Shown here: in pieces, positions 16,360-24,065 of the stretch
How positions within the stretch are numbered: position 1 is the stretch's first letter
How the letters are laid out: each line of letters opens with the position of its first letter
Assembly (NCBI GenBank): GCA_938092135.1
Contig: CALLJL010000014.1
Coordinates: 1 to 56,313, forward strand
Length of the DNA: 56,313 bases
Origin: an uncultured bacterium
GTDB taxonomy: Bacteria > Acidobacteriota > Aminicenantia > Aminicenantales > CALLJL01
Direction of reading: 5' to 3'
The notes under the pieces: model-generated
What the model was told of the DNA's origin: nothing
What the model saw: only the letters and a program-made list of their open reading frames with translations
The model's database searches: none
Program-made: the position numbers and the translations under genes

Positions 16360-16693
16360 AGCGCAGAGCGCCGGTTTAGAACCAGGAGAGCTTAATGCCC
16401 TGGCTGTCGAGGTCATGAAAGAAGTCGGGATCGACATCTCCAGGAATAAGGTCAAGAGTGTTTTCGACCTTTATCAGCGCGGCGAGCTCTTCTCCTACGT
16501 GATCACGGTGTGCGACGAAGCGGCCTCCGAGCGCTGTCCCAGTTTCCCTGGTCTTCTCACCAAAACCATTAACTGGAGCATCGAGGACCCCGCCTCATTC
16601 ACCGGGAACTTGGAAGAGAAGCTCGAAAAGATGCGCCGGGTCCGAGATAGCATCAAGGCGAAGGTTGAAGCCTTTATCCTGGATTTCGACTGA
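16262..16693 (+). CDS. arsC: Thioredoxin-type arsenate reductase ArsC
   Basis: 143 residues, low-molecular-weight phosphatase fold. The P-loop is [10 protein letters not shown] (Cys10, Arg16) near the N-terminus. The resolving cysteines appear in [13 protein letters not shown], corresponding to Cys82 and Cys89 of the plasmid pI258 enzyme, so it should couple to thioredoxin. It reduces arsenate to arsenite in the cytosol. Its first 98 bases overlap the end of the PHP-glycosyltransferase gene in another frame. No arsR, arsB or acr3 is nearby, which is unusual; a tyrosine phosphatase acting on envelope polysaccharide enzymes is an alternative, but the C82/C89 pair favours ArsC. Confidence 0.85.
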   Translation: MKKKRVLFVCVNNSARSQMAEAFLNTLAGHKFEAQSAGLEPGELNALAVEVMKEVGIDISRNKVKSVFDLYQRGELFSYVITVCDEAASERCPSFPGLLTKTINWSIEDPASFTGNLEEKLEKMRRVRDSIKAKVEAFILDFD

Positions 16694-16838
16694 AAAATAT
16701 ATCGTAGAGATATCAATTCCTGTTCTTATCTTTCTAAAACTTTATTCTTACTATTCTTAACCTCCCTTTTCTCTATCTATAAAAGAATTACTCAGAATTA
16801 TTTTTGACAGTCTTTGGCGTTTTTATTATCTTTAAAGA

Positions 16839-17036
16839 ATGAAGAAAGAGAAAAAGTTCTTGAGAAAAATTAAACCAATTGTAAACAAGGCTAAGAATTT
16901 CAAAGAAGCAGAAGAATGGGACATCCAACAGCAAATTCAGATGACCCCTGAAGAAAGGCAGAAAGTGGCTAAAAAATTAAAGGAGAGGGTTTACGGGAAG
17001 AATCCCCCTGATGTAAGAAGTTATAATCCTGAATGA
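16839..17036 (+). CDS. Small protein paired with a nucleotidyltransferase (possible antitoxin)
   Basis: 65 residues, basic at the start (MKKEKKFLRKIKP) and containing EEWDIQQQIQMTPEERQKVA, then KERVYGKNPPDVR. I recognise this pattern as the small gene that often precedes DUF6036-like nucleotidyltransferases, but no function is established. The next gene starts at 17033 and overlaps the stop by 4 bases. The small gene is intact while the partner is broken. No ribosome site is visible. A toxin-antitoxin reading is inference. Confidence 0.55.
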   Translation: MKKEKKFLRKIKPIVNKAKNFKEAEEWDIQQQIQMTPEERQKVAKKLKERVYGKNPPDVRSYNPE

Positions 17037-17565
17037 AAGCCACTTATTTTTCTAAGGACATTCGTGAGTTTCTTAGACTTTTATTTGAGTTTAGAGTTCG
17101 CTATGTAATTGTTGGAGGTGAAGAAGTTATTTATCATGGATATGCAAGGCTTACTGGAGATGTGGATATTTTTATGAGCTTTCAGTAGAGAATGCTAAAA
17201 ATTTATTCAAGGCTTTGAGTGAGTTCTGGCAGGGGAACATTCCCGGAATAAAATCCTATAAAGATTTATTGGAGGAGGGAGTTATAATTCAATTTGGAGT
17301 TCCTCCTAATAGGATAGATCTTATGAATTCAATAGATGGGGTTTCCTTTAAAGAAGCGTGGCAAGGAAAAGTTGAAGAGGAAATAAAAATTTCAAGGTAT
17401 AAATATTCCGTTTATTTTTTTGGCTTGGAGGAGCTGATTAAGAATAAAGAGGCTATGAATCGATAAAAAGACCATGAGGACCTGAAATATTTAAGAGCCA
17501 GTAAATCAAGATTTAAAAAAAATAAAAAAATTTTTAAGCTACTTTGTAATCAGATGATTCTATAA
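17033..17565 (+). pseudogene. Nucleotidyltransferase (DUF6036-like), broken by a frameshift and a premature stop
   Basis: The start reads MKATYFSKDIREFLRLLF, then YVIVGGEEVIYHGYARLTGD and DVDIF, the GG...DxD signature of minimal nucleotidyltransferases. The frame then hits TAG just after FMSFQ near 17190. Adding one T to the run TTTTT restores YELSVENAKNLFKALSEFW and the rest (17215-17466). A second lesion, TAA at 17464, cuts KDHEDLKYLRASKSRF, which resembles the family's end. Two separate lesions make a true pseudogene likely. It was probably a partner of the small gene just before it. Confidence 0.7.
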
Positions 17566-17729
17566 ATAAAAATATTAGGTAAATTTTTCTAAAGCTCTCA
17601 CCCCCATAACGAAATAAGTTTCTTCTATTTAAGAATCCGTCTTTTAAAAAATGGGCATTCTCTCAGAAATGAATCTTCTCCCCTGAAAACAAGGATAAGA
17701 AAAATTAAGCCAAGATGTTTTCGGCAGCC
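17566..17729. other. Intergenic, decayed sequence before relic B
   Basis: No gene. The 3' part (17690-17720) shares the words AGAAAAATTAA and ..AGATGTTTTC with the flank of relic A (13653-13680), so both relics seem to derive from one ancestral segment. Confidence 0.3.
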
Positions 17730-17820
17730 TAATATTTTCAAGAGATTCCTGAGGGCGATGAAAAGTAAGGTTCAGCCGGAAGCTATTTTCATTTCTAGAC
17801 AATAAAAATGACCATGAAGG
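17730..17820 (-). pseudogene. Relic B: decayed start and leader of an sbcD-like gene
   Basis: The minus strand begins MKIAS at 17792, then meets a stop; the downstream frame-shifted reading ends HRPQESLENI, matching LRRVEETPERYQALENI of the intact gene. GCTATTTTCATT (12 bases) and TGACCATGAAG (11 bases) are identical to 10678-10716, with the same 16-base gap after the start codon. The ribosome site is lost. Three poor copies of the 18-bp repeat (17807-17860) continue upstream. Confidence 0.7.
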
Positions 17821-17904
17821 GGGTATTGTTCAAGAAAGAGAAAAAAACCATCAAAAGGAAAAAATGCTTTATATTTATTATCAGAACTCTATAAAAAAAT
17901 ATAA

Positions 17905-19806
17905 TTATTTCATTTGAACATTATCCAGCTGAAACCAGAAAGGGCCAGATTCCTGGTAGGCACCAATAAAGATGCCCATAATGTCATACGCCTCCAAACC
18001 GAGCTCCTCAAAAGAAAAATAATATTCTTTCCATTCTGGGCCGGCTAAAAAAGCCCGAGTAGAAGCTGGTATAAAGCCAGCATGCTGGGCAAAAATAACA
18101 ATAGCATATTGTCTCTCTTTCCCTTTGAGCCAAAAAGAAATTCCTTTAAAAGAGGATAAGTTAGCGGGGGCCATTGTGGCTTCGCCGGGGAAAAACATGA
18201 CTCCAGCCCAAAGCATCCCACCCTCGCCCACTATCTCCCCCGAAACTCGAAGTGACTGCCGGCTTCCTTCAGCCCCTTCGCTAACCAGTTCCATCTGGGC
18301 TTTTGATTTTCCTCCAAAGATTTGATCAGTGGAAATAGCCCAACCGGCCCCAAAATTCGAGCTGATTTTTTCTCCCTCGAAGTCACTGATTAATCCAGAG
18401 CTGATTTGGGGAGCCGGGATTTTCTTTAGCTCGTCAAGTTTTTTCATTTCCAAAGCAATTTTTTGGCGATATTTATCTCGATCGACCTTTACCCCCTCTT
18501 TCCAAACGGCGATAATTCGTCTCGTTGCTTTTATATCCTCATCAGGATTGCCCTCCACCAAAACAAGATCAGCTAAATAGCCTGGCTTTATCCATCCCCG
18601 ATCTTTTAATCCAAATTTTTCGGCAGGCAAAGAAGTGGCTGCCTTCAGAGCCTCTAATGGACTCAAACCAGCCCATACGAGAAGCTCAAGTTCATGGTGT
18701 AAACTCACACCCATGGCTGTCCCCGGATTGGGAACATCTGTTCCCGCCAAAATTGGCACCTTATATTCCCTGAGCTGCTGGACCACCCGTTGTCTTGTTT
18801 CGCTTAACTTTTTCCTTTTTTCGGCCGGAATCTTAACCGGTAATTTGCTTTTTAAAAATCGAAGGTCAGCTGGCCTGAGAAAAGGTGACAAGGCCGGTTC
18901 ATCAATTAAAGAAGAGGCATCCTTGGTTCCACCCAGGCTCTCGAGAACAGTCAGGGTTGGGATAACAAAGGCCTTTTTTTGGGCGACTAAATGACCGAAG
19001 TTAGAGTCAAAGGAATCATCAAAATAAATATGGGCTAAGCCATCAGCACCAAGGTTAAGGACAGCTATACAGTTTTTCAAAGTGGCTGCATGGACGACAA
19101 CTTTCTTACCCCTTTGATGAGCCTCTTTTATTAGCGCTTCAATTATGGCCAAATCAAGGGTCGGCCGTGGTCGAAAATAAGCTTCACCCGAATCATAGAT
19201 TATTTTAATAAAATCAGAGCCTTCGGCGATTCGAGCCTCAACAAAAGACGACGCTTCTTCAGGTTTAGTAAGAGTCGGAATTTTTATGCCGTATTCAGTA
19301 CCATGACCACCGGGGGCTGTGGCTAAAGTGCCAGCTGAAACCAGATAAGCCATATTATGAGCCTGGCCAGCCCTTTGCTTCTGCTTGATATCTTTCATCA
19401 TCCCCACATCCATGAACATATCGATAACCGTGGTCACACCAAAAATAAGCGCCTGCTCCAGAGCTTGGGAATTAATCACATGAACATGGGAATCGATTAA
19501 GCCTGGGAGCAAGGTTTTACCCCGGCCGTCAATAATTTCCGCATCTACGGGGATTTTAATTTCTTTTCCCACAGCCTTAATCTGGCCTGATTCAATTAAT
19601 ACAGTGGTCTTAGGGATTATTTGTTGGCCATCAAAAACTCGAACATTTCTTATCGCCAGAGCTGATGAATTTTCTCTGTTCGTAAATTTATCAGAAAACA
19701 AAGTCTCCGGGGCAAAGAGGAAGGAAAGGGGAAAAATTGAAATGAGGATAAAGAAAAGCAAAGGACTAATAAATTTTCTTTTTATCTGCCTTACTTTGAA
19801 TTGCAT
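17905..19806 (-). CDS. Amidohydrolase with a C-terminal CIA30-like sugar-binding domain
   Basis: 633 residues. An N-terminal hydrophobic signal (about 12-32) exports it. Residues 45-460 are a TIM-barrel amidohydrolase: LPGLIDSHVHVIN (HxH), DFIKIIYDSG with the likely carboxylated Lys, KKVVVHAATL and GLAHIYFDD (His ligands), and PILAGTDVPNPG (Asp), then LGxP-like closing motifs GYLADLVLVEGNPDEDI. Residues 470-633 (LISDFEGEKISSNFGAGWAI, KGISFWLKGKERQYAIVIF) resemble the CIA30 / galactose-binding fold. Likely a periplasmic peptidase or cyclic amide hydrolase of the imidazolonepropionase/prolidase-like group; the substrate is unknown. Stands alone on the minus strand. Confidence 0.8.
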   Translation of the reverse strand: MQFKVRQIKRKFISPLLFFILISIFPLSFLFAPETLFSDKFTNRENSSALAIRNVRVFDGQQIIPKTTVLIESGQIKAVGKEIKIPVDAEIIDGRGKTLLPGLIDSHVHVINSQALEQALIFGVTTVIDMFMDVGMMKDIKQKQRAGQAHNMAYLVSAGTLATAPGGHGTEYGIKIPTLTKPEEASSFVEARIAEGSDFIKIIYDSGEAYFRPRPTLDLAIIEALIKEAHQRGKKVVVHAATLKNCIAVLNLGADGLAHIYFDDSFDSNFGHLVAQKKAFVIPTLTVLESLGGTKDASSLIDEPALSPFLRPADLRFLKSKLPVKIPAEKRKKLSETRQRVVQQLREYKVPILAGTDVPNPGTAMGVSLHHELELLVWAGLSPLEALKAATSLPAEKFGLKDRGWIKPGYLADLVLVEGNPDEDIKATRRIIAVWKEGVKVDRDKYRQKIALEMKKLDELKKIPAPQISSGLISDFEGEKISSNFGAGWAISTDQIFGGKSKAQMELVSEGAEGSRQSLRVSGEIVGEGGMLWAGVMFFPGEATMAPANLSSFKGISFWLKGKERQYAIVIFAQHAGFIPASTRAFLAGPEWKEYYFSFEELGLEAYDIMGIFIGAYQESGPFWFQLDNVQMK

Positions 19807-19949
19807 ACTTAATCTCCTCTAATTTTTTTTTCATATTTATCCTAATTTACTTGCTTTAATCTGTTCAACTGTCAGGCTTAAAAAAAGACATTTTTAATTT
19901 TGCTTTCCAAATCTGTGAATTAATTGAATCCTTTTAAAATAATTTTTTA

Positions 19950-20194
19950 AAAGATGACAGGACTTTTCTTAAAAAAGAGTTTAATCAACTAATAGCTTGG
20001 GAAAAAAGAATTGAAGACTACCTTTCCCAGGGAAGGAGAACTTATCCCTTCAGACTCGTCTTTCCTCAATTCAAATAGTTGGTAAAGGGAAATTTGCTAG
20101 CCTATGGGTTGATGTCGAAGAAGACTCGGTTCAATTCGGCTCTCTTAATGGCCAAATTGCTGATGACTGGAAAGATCTTCCTTTTCTTTGAATT
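19950..20194 (+). pseudogene. Possible coding remnant of unknown protein, frameshifted
   Basis: In the 479-base gap before tatD, one frame reads DDRTFLKKEFNQLIAWEKRI and on to TYPFRLVFP, then stops. The other frame continues IQIVGKGKFASLWVDVEEDS and VQFGSLNGQIADDWKDLPFL to a stop. The two halves look like one protein broken by a frameshift near 20060-20080. I do not recognise the family, and no start codon is obvious. Confidence 0.35.
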
Positions 20195-20285
20195 TGAAGA
20201 GATGGCCGAATGGCGCTAAAATCATTATTTTAATAATAAATTGAAGATCAATAGATTAAATCAAACAAATCGCGAAGGTAGAAAG

Positions 20286-21047
20286 ATGGCCTTAATCGAT
20301 GCCCATGCTCATTTGGATGAATTGGCTGATCTTAAGTCAGCTCTAGAAGAGGCAAAGGAAGCCGGAATTATCGCTATTGTTGGCGTCGGTAGCAGTCTTG
20401 ACTCAAACCAGAAGACTTTAAGTATGGCCAAAGCCAACCCGGATTACATTTTTCCGGCTATTGGCTATCATCCCTGGGATATTAAGGAAGATGAGATCGA
20501 AAAGAATCTCCTTTTCATCGAGAAAAATCTTGAAAAATGCGTGGCCTTAGGAGAAATTGGCCTTGACTATAAAGCTAAAGTAAAGAAAGAGTTGCAGCAT
20601 AAAGTATTCAACGAATTGCTTGATATAGCGAACCAGTTTAATAAGCCAGTTATTATCCACTGCCGCTATTCCCATGAGCGCGCTTTAAAAATGATCGTCG
20701 AAAAGAAAATCGAGCGAGCTGTTTTTCACTGGTACTCGGGCCCACTGGAAATTCTGGACGAAATCATTCGCCAGGGATACTTCGTTTCAGCCACTCCTGC
20801 CCTTCTTTATAGTCTCCACCACCAGGAGGCAATTAAAAGAGCCCCTCTTGAAAGAATTCTCCTTGAAACTGATACACCTGTTATTTATCAGGGATTAGAA
20901 TCCAGGCCTAAGCATGTTCAAATAACCTTGGAGCAAGTTGCCAAATTAAAAGAACTGGATATGTCCTATGTGGCCGAACAAACTACGGCTAACTCACAAT
21001 ATTTCTTCGATTTTCCTGATCGATCCATGCCTCTTTTTTCGAATTAA
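20286..21047 (+). CDS. TatD-family metal-dependent hydrolase
   Basis: About 253 residues. I start at ATG 20286, with GAAGG 7 bases upstream, since MALIDAHAHLDEL is the normal opening; an ATG at 20241 gives a poor N-terminus. Motifs: DAHAHL (metal His pair), ALGEIGLDYK (Glu ligand), VIIHCRYSHERAL (His), RAVFHWYSG (His) and LLETDTP (Asp). Family members are Mg-dependent DNases or carboxyl-group hydrolases in the cytosol; the exact substrate is uncertain. The divergence from classical TatD in the C-terminus (LESRPKHVQITLEQVAKL) resembles the archaeal TatD-related group. It converges with capA, with only 12 bases between stops. Confidence 0.85.
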   Translation: MALIDAHAHLDELADLKSALEEAKEAGIIAIVGVGSSLDSNQKTLSMAKANPDYIFPAIGYHPWDIKEDEIEKNLLFIEKNLEKCVALGEIGLDYKAKVKKELQHKVFNELLDIANQFNKPVIIHCRYSHERALKMIVEKKIERAVFHWYSGPLEILDEIIRQGYFVSATPALLYSLHHQEAIKRAPLERILLETDTPVIYQGLESRPKHVQITLEQVAKLKELDMSYVAEQTTANSQYFFDFPDRSMPLFSN

Positions 21048-21059
21048 CCTGTATAAAAA

Positions 21060-22439
21060 TCATTTCTTTTCTTCTGTCTTGGCCGGGATAACAACCACAC
21101 CAATGTTCTCTTTTTCTTTATATTCAATGTTTACGCCAAAGGGCAGGGAAAGCCTTTTAAGATCGTCGATGATTTTACGACCCAAGGCTGAATCAGCCAG
21201 AAAAGGCCTGCCTCTAATCCAACGAGGTTTCCCAAAGCCAAGAGATATAGGGATTAGCTTAATTTCTATAAGCTCCTTCTCTTGCCATTTCAAAAAGGCC
21301 ACAACTGATTCCCAATACTCAGGCTGACTGGGAAAACCGCGGCGATCTGAAGCATAGCGGGCTTCATTAAAATCGGCCACATGTTTATCCTCCCCTAAAC
21401 GAAAGGCTTCATAATTTTCTTGGGGCAAACGTAGAGGAGTTTCATTTTGGAAGATAAAATTGCCTAAGCTGTAAAAAATTGGTTTTCCTTTATATATTTC
21501 TATTCCTTTCAAAATATGAGGGCCATGATTAACGATAACATCAGCACCCGCGTCAATGGCCGCATGGGCAAATTCAACGAGAAAAGAAGCAGGAGAAAAT
21601 CTATCTTTGCCTTGTTCATGGCTATGGACAGATACTATGGTTAAATCAGCTAAGCGGCAGGCATTGCGAATAACAGAAGTTATCTCAGCTAAATCATCAG
21701 GATTAAGAGAAGTTCTAACTTCGGGGGTCTCGCCTTTAATAATTCTCTGGCGAAGAAACATTAATTGGTCACCTTCCTTTGGGGGATTTAGGCCCCATTG
21801 CTGCAAAAGATTCCTCAAATATTCTAATTGATCTGCCGTAACCACATAGGTCGTTGTAAACCGAAGCGGATTGAGACCCGGTCTGGGGGGTATATCATCA
21901 CGAGATTTGCCGGCCCGAGCATGATCGGGAAAGGTAGAAGCACAGGAAATCAAAGCGATTCTGCCTTTACCTGTTTCTAAGAAACGAGCCTCCCTGGCCT
22001 CAGCCAAGCTCCGACCAACTCCGGCCTGAACAAGGCCGGCCTCGTTAACATATTTGGTGGTCAACTCCATGCCTAAAACCCCGAAATCACCGGCGTGATT
22101 GTTAGCCCTGGAAACCATATCAAAGCCGGCCCAAACTAATTCTTTAACCAGGGAGGGCTCGGCTCGAAGATAAGTTCCGCCACTTTCATGCATGGGATAA
22201 GGTTCATAATCATGAAATAAAATTTCTAAATTGGTGAAAGCCACATCAGCTGCCTTAATAATTTCAATTAGCCGGAGAAATTCAGGCTCCGAATTGACAG
22301 AAAGACGACGGGTAATAATTGAATCCCCAGTAAGAACCATAGTCAAGGATGATGCCTGCTTCTGTTCATATGATTTAAGGCCAGCTATAAGGCCAATTAA
22401 AAAAAGAAGCGAAAAACAAACAAGCCTTTTCAATCTCAT
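21060..22439 (-). CDS. capA: CapA/PgsA-family poly-gamma-glutamate synthesis protein
   Basis: 459 residues. Signal anchor at residues 5-22 (LVCFSLLFLIGLIAG), then a metallophosphatase-like CapA domain: MVLTGDSIITRR, AFTNLEILFHD, SRANNHAGDFG, VSVHSHEQGKDRF and DVIVNHGPHILKGIE with the two conserved histidine clusters, and IFYSLGNFIFQ. CapA helps synthesise or export the gamma-glutamate polymer made by the PgsB/PgsC pair; those genes are 20 kb away here (43.7-45.4 kb). GAGGAGG is 5 bases before the ATG. CapA-like proteins also occur without the polymer, so involvement is inferred. Confidence 0.8.
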   Translation of the reverse strand: MRLKRLVCFSLLFLIGLIAGLKSYEQKQASSLTMVLTGDSIITRRLSVNSEPEFLRLIEIIKAADVAFTNLEILFHDYEPYPMHESGGTYLRAEPSLVKELVWAGFDMVSRANNHAGDFGVLGMELTTKYVNEAGLVQAGVGRSLAEAREARFLETGKGRIALISCASTFPDHARAGKSRDDIPPRPGLNPLRFTTTYVVTADQLEYLRNLLQQWGLNPPKEGDQLMFLRQRIIKGETPEVRTSLNPDDLAEITSVIRNACRLADLTIVSVHSHEQGKDRFSPASFLVEFAHAAIDAGADVIVNHGPHILKGIEIYKGKPIFYSLGNFIFQNETPLRLPQENYEAFRLGEDKHVADFNEARYASDRRGFPSQPEYWESVVAFLKWQEKELIEIKLIPISLGFGKPRWIRGRPFLADSALGRKIIDDLKRLSLPFGVNIEYKEKENIGVVVIPAKTEEKK

Positions 22440-22647
22440 AAAAGCCTCCTCAGGTTCTAATGATTAAATTTATCACTGACCATTTCTTTTCCTATCCTAG
22501 TAAGAATTCAAAAAAACATGTTGCTTTCTTCAATTTATGCTATATTTTTTTCTAGAAATAAAGACTCTTTAAATTTTACATGTTGAAGCAGAATGATAGG
22601 TCATACTTCTAAAAGGGGATTAAAGGAGAATTTAAATTCTGGAGCAA

Positions 22648-23169
22648 ATGAAAATGCCCTCAGAAATAATAATCAGAGAATATCGGCCTGAGGATCTTGA
22701 GCAAGTGCTCGAACTCGTTCGCGAGCTTGAAGCTGAGTTGGCCGAAAAATTTCCCGAAGTTCAGCTAATTTCGAGTGTAAACGATTATAAAACTCGTTAT
22801 CTTGTTCCGGGTTATAAATACAAAACTTTTGTCGCTGAAATTGAGGGCAAAATTGTCGGCTATCTTATGGGCTACCCCTCTACCGGAGCTTTAGAAGTGG
22901 ATAATATGTATGATATATTTCCTTCCTCTTCCTGGAAGCCAAAGGAATTTTTCCTGAAGATAACCTTTGTCTCTAAACCCTACCGGAACCAAGGTATCTC
23001 CCGCCGTCTTCACGAAAAGGTCATTGAGTATGCCCGAGAACAGGGCTATGAAGAAATTTATGCTTGCATTGCTAAATGGAATATTCCGGAAATTAAAGTT
23101 GTCAGCTCCCTGAAATTTGAAATGAAAGACCTTGGCTCACGCTATCGCCTAACCCTTAAGCTCCGCTAA
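22648..23169 (+). CDS. GNAT-family N-acetyltransferase
   Basis: 173 residues with the GNAT fold: IIREYRPEDLEQVLELV at the N-terminus, FVAEIEGKIVGYLMG (strand 3-4), and the acetyl-CoA loop VSKPYRNQGISRRLHEKVIE (motif Q/RxxGxG/A, here RNQGIS). A C-terminal strand NIPEIKVVSSLKFEMKDLGS fits the family. GGAG lies upstream; two possible ATGs (22648 and 22654). The acceptor substrate cannot be told from sequence. Confidence 0.85.
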   Translation: MKMPSEIIIREYRPEDLEQVLELVRELEAELAEKFPEVQLISSVNDYKTRYLVPGYKYKTFVAEIEGKIVGYLMGYPSTGALEVDNMYDIFPSSSWKPKEFFLKITFVSKPYRNQGISRRLHEKVIEYAREQGYEEIYACIAKWNIPEIKVVSSLKFEMKDLGSRYRLTLKLR

Positions 23170-23193
23170 ATAGGGACACATACCTTTTTCCCC
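23168..23193 (+). repeat. REP-like word upstream copy beside nitroreductase
   Basis: AAATAGGGACACATACCTTTTT, the same 16-base core (AAATAGGGACACATAC) as the copy at 23776-23800. The two copies flank the nitroreductase gene in direct orientation. A partial echo (TACCTTTTTATTTCCAGATA) lies at 23250. Confidence 0.45.
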
Positions 23194-23256
23194 AGATAAT
23201 AGGATGCTCGCGTCCACATTTATTCCGCAATTCATTGCTCTCTTGAGCGTACCTTT

Positions 23257-23760
23257 TTATTTCCAGATAACAAGGTCTTCTAGAGGACGGCGTTTCTTTG
23301 GCTGCCAGGCATCGGCAGGATAGCCTAGAGGCGTAAAGACCACTGGATCCCATTCAGCTGGAATTTGAAGCACTTCCCGAGCTGCCGCCTCATCAAAGGC
23401 AGCCACCCAGCAAGTCCCAAGGCCGAGAGAAGCAGCAGCCAGGATTAAATGGTCCATGGCTATGGTGGCATCCACCACGGAATAACCGCGGCCATCACGG
23501 CGAACCCAGGCTTCAGAGGGGACTGCGCATATGGCAATAATATAGGGAGCCTGGACAAACCAGTCGCGAGGATAGATTCGGCGTAGCTGTTCTTTTCTGC
23601 CCTCGGTAGGTATAACGAGAAGACGGAAAGGCTGTCTATTGGCCGCAGTCGGAGCTAATCTTGCCGCCTCTAATATTTTTTTGATTTTTTCTTCTTCGAC
23701 CGGCTTGTCTTGATAGGCTCTCACACTATACCTTTTTTCAGCTAATTCAAGAAAGTCCAT
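23257..23760 (-). CDS. Nitroreductase-family flavoprotein
   Basis: 167 residues. MDFLELAEKRYSVRAYQDKP is the classic nitroreductase start, followed by LEAARLAPTAANRQPFRLLV (FMN phosphate site), the middle segment DATIAMDHLILAAASLGLGT, and the closing FTPLGYPADAWQPKKRRPLE. FMN-binding oxidoreductase using NAD(P)H; the natural substrate is unknown. AGGAGGAGG precedes the ATG. The gene is bracketed by two direct copies of a 16-base repeat, as if it were a small insertable unit, but no transposase is present. Confidence 0.9.
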   Translation of the reverse strand: MDFLELAEKRYSVRAYQDKPVEEEKIKKILEAARLAPTAANRQPFRLLVIPTEGRKEQLRRIYPRDWFVQAPYIIAICAVPSEAWVRRDGRGYSVVDATIAMDHLILAAASLGLGTCWVAAFDEAAAREVLQIPAEWDPVVFTPLGYPADAWQPKKRRPLEDLVIWK

Positions 23761-23775
23761 CCTAACCTCCTCCTA

Positions 23776-23800
23776 AAAATAGGGACACATACATTTTTTT
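23776..23800 (+). repeat. REP-like word, second copy beside nitroreductase
   Basis: AAAATAGGGACACATACATT with a following T-run. It repeats the 16-base core at 23168 across the nitroreductase gene. A third, more distant copy is at 1761. Confidence 0.45.
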
Positions 23801-24065
23801 CCTACTTTTGTTTCCATTTTCCTTTCAGGATGAAATTCTAATTTTCTTTTTTCCATAATATCTAGATATTTTTCAAATCGTTACTTTTTCTGCCAGCTAT
23901 TTCCCTTATTTAATCTTTATTTTTTGAAATAAAATGAAGAAACACCCTCTTTTCATTTTTTTAGCTTTTTAAATTACTCTTCCCTATAAATTAATTAATT
24001 ACTTTCCTGATTAGACATCTAATTTTAAATCATCAGAGGAGCATCATCCAAGAAAATTTTAATCC
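23801..24065. other. Intergenic AT-rich sequence
   Basis: Behind the nitroreductase leader and the GH97 stop codon. I see no gene, no convincing terminator and no promoter. Confidence 0.4.
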
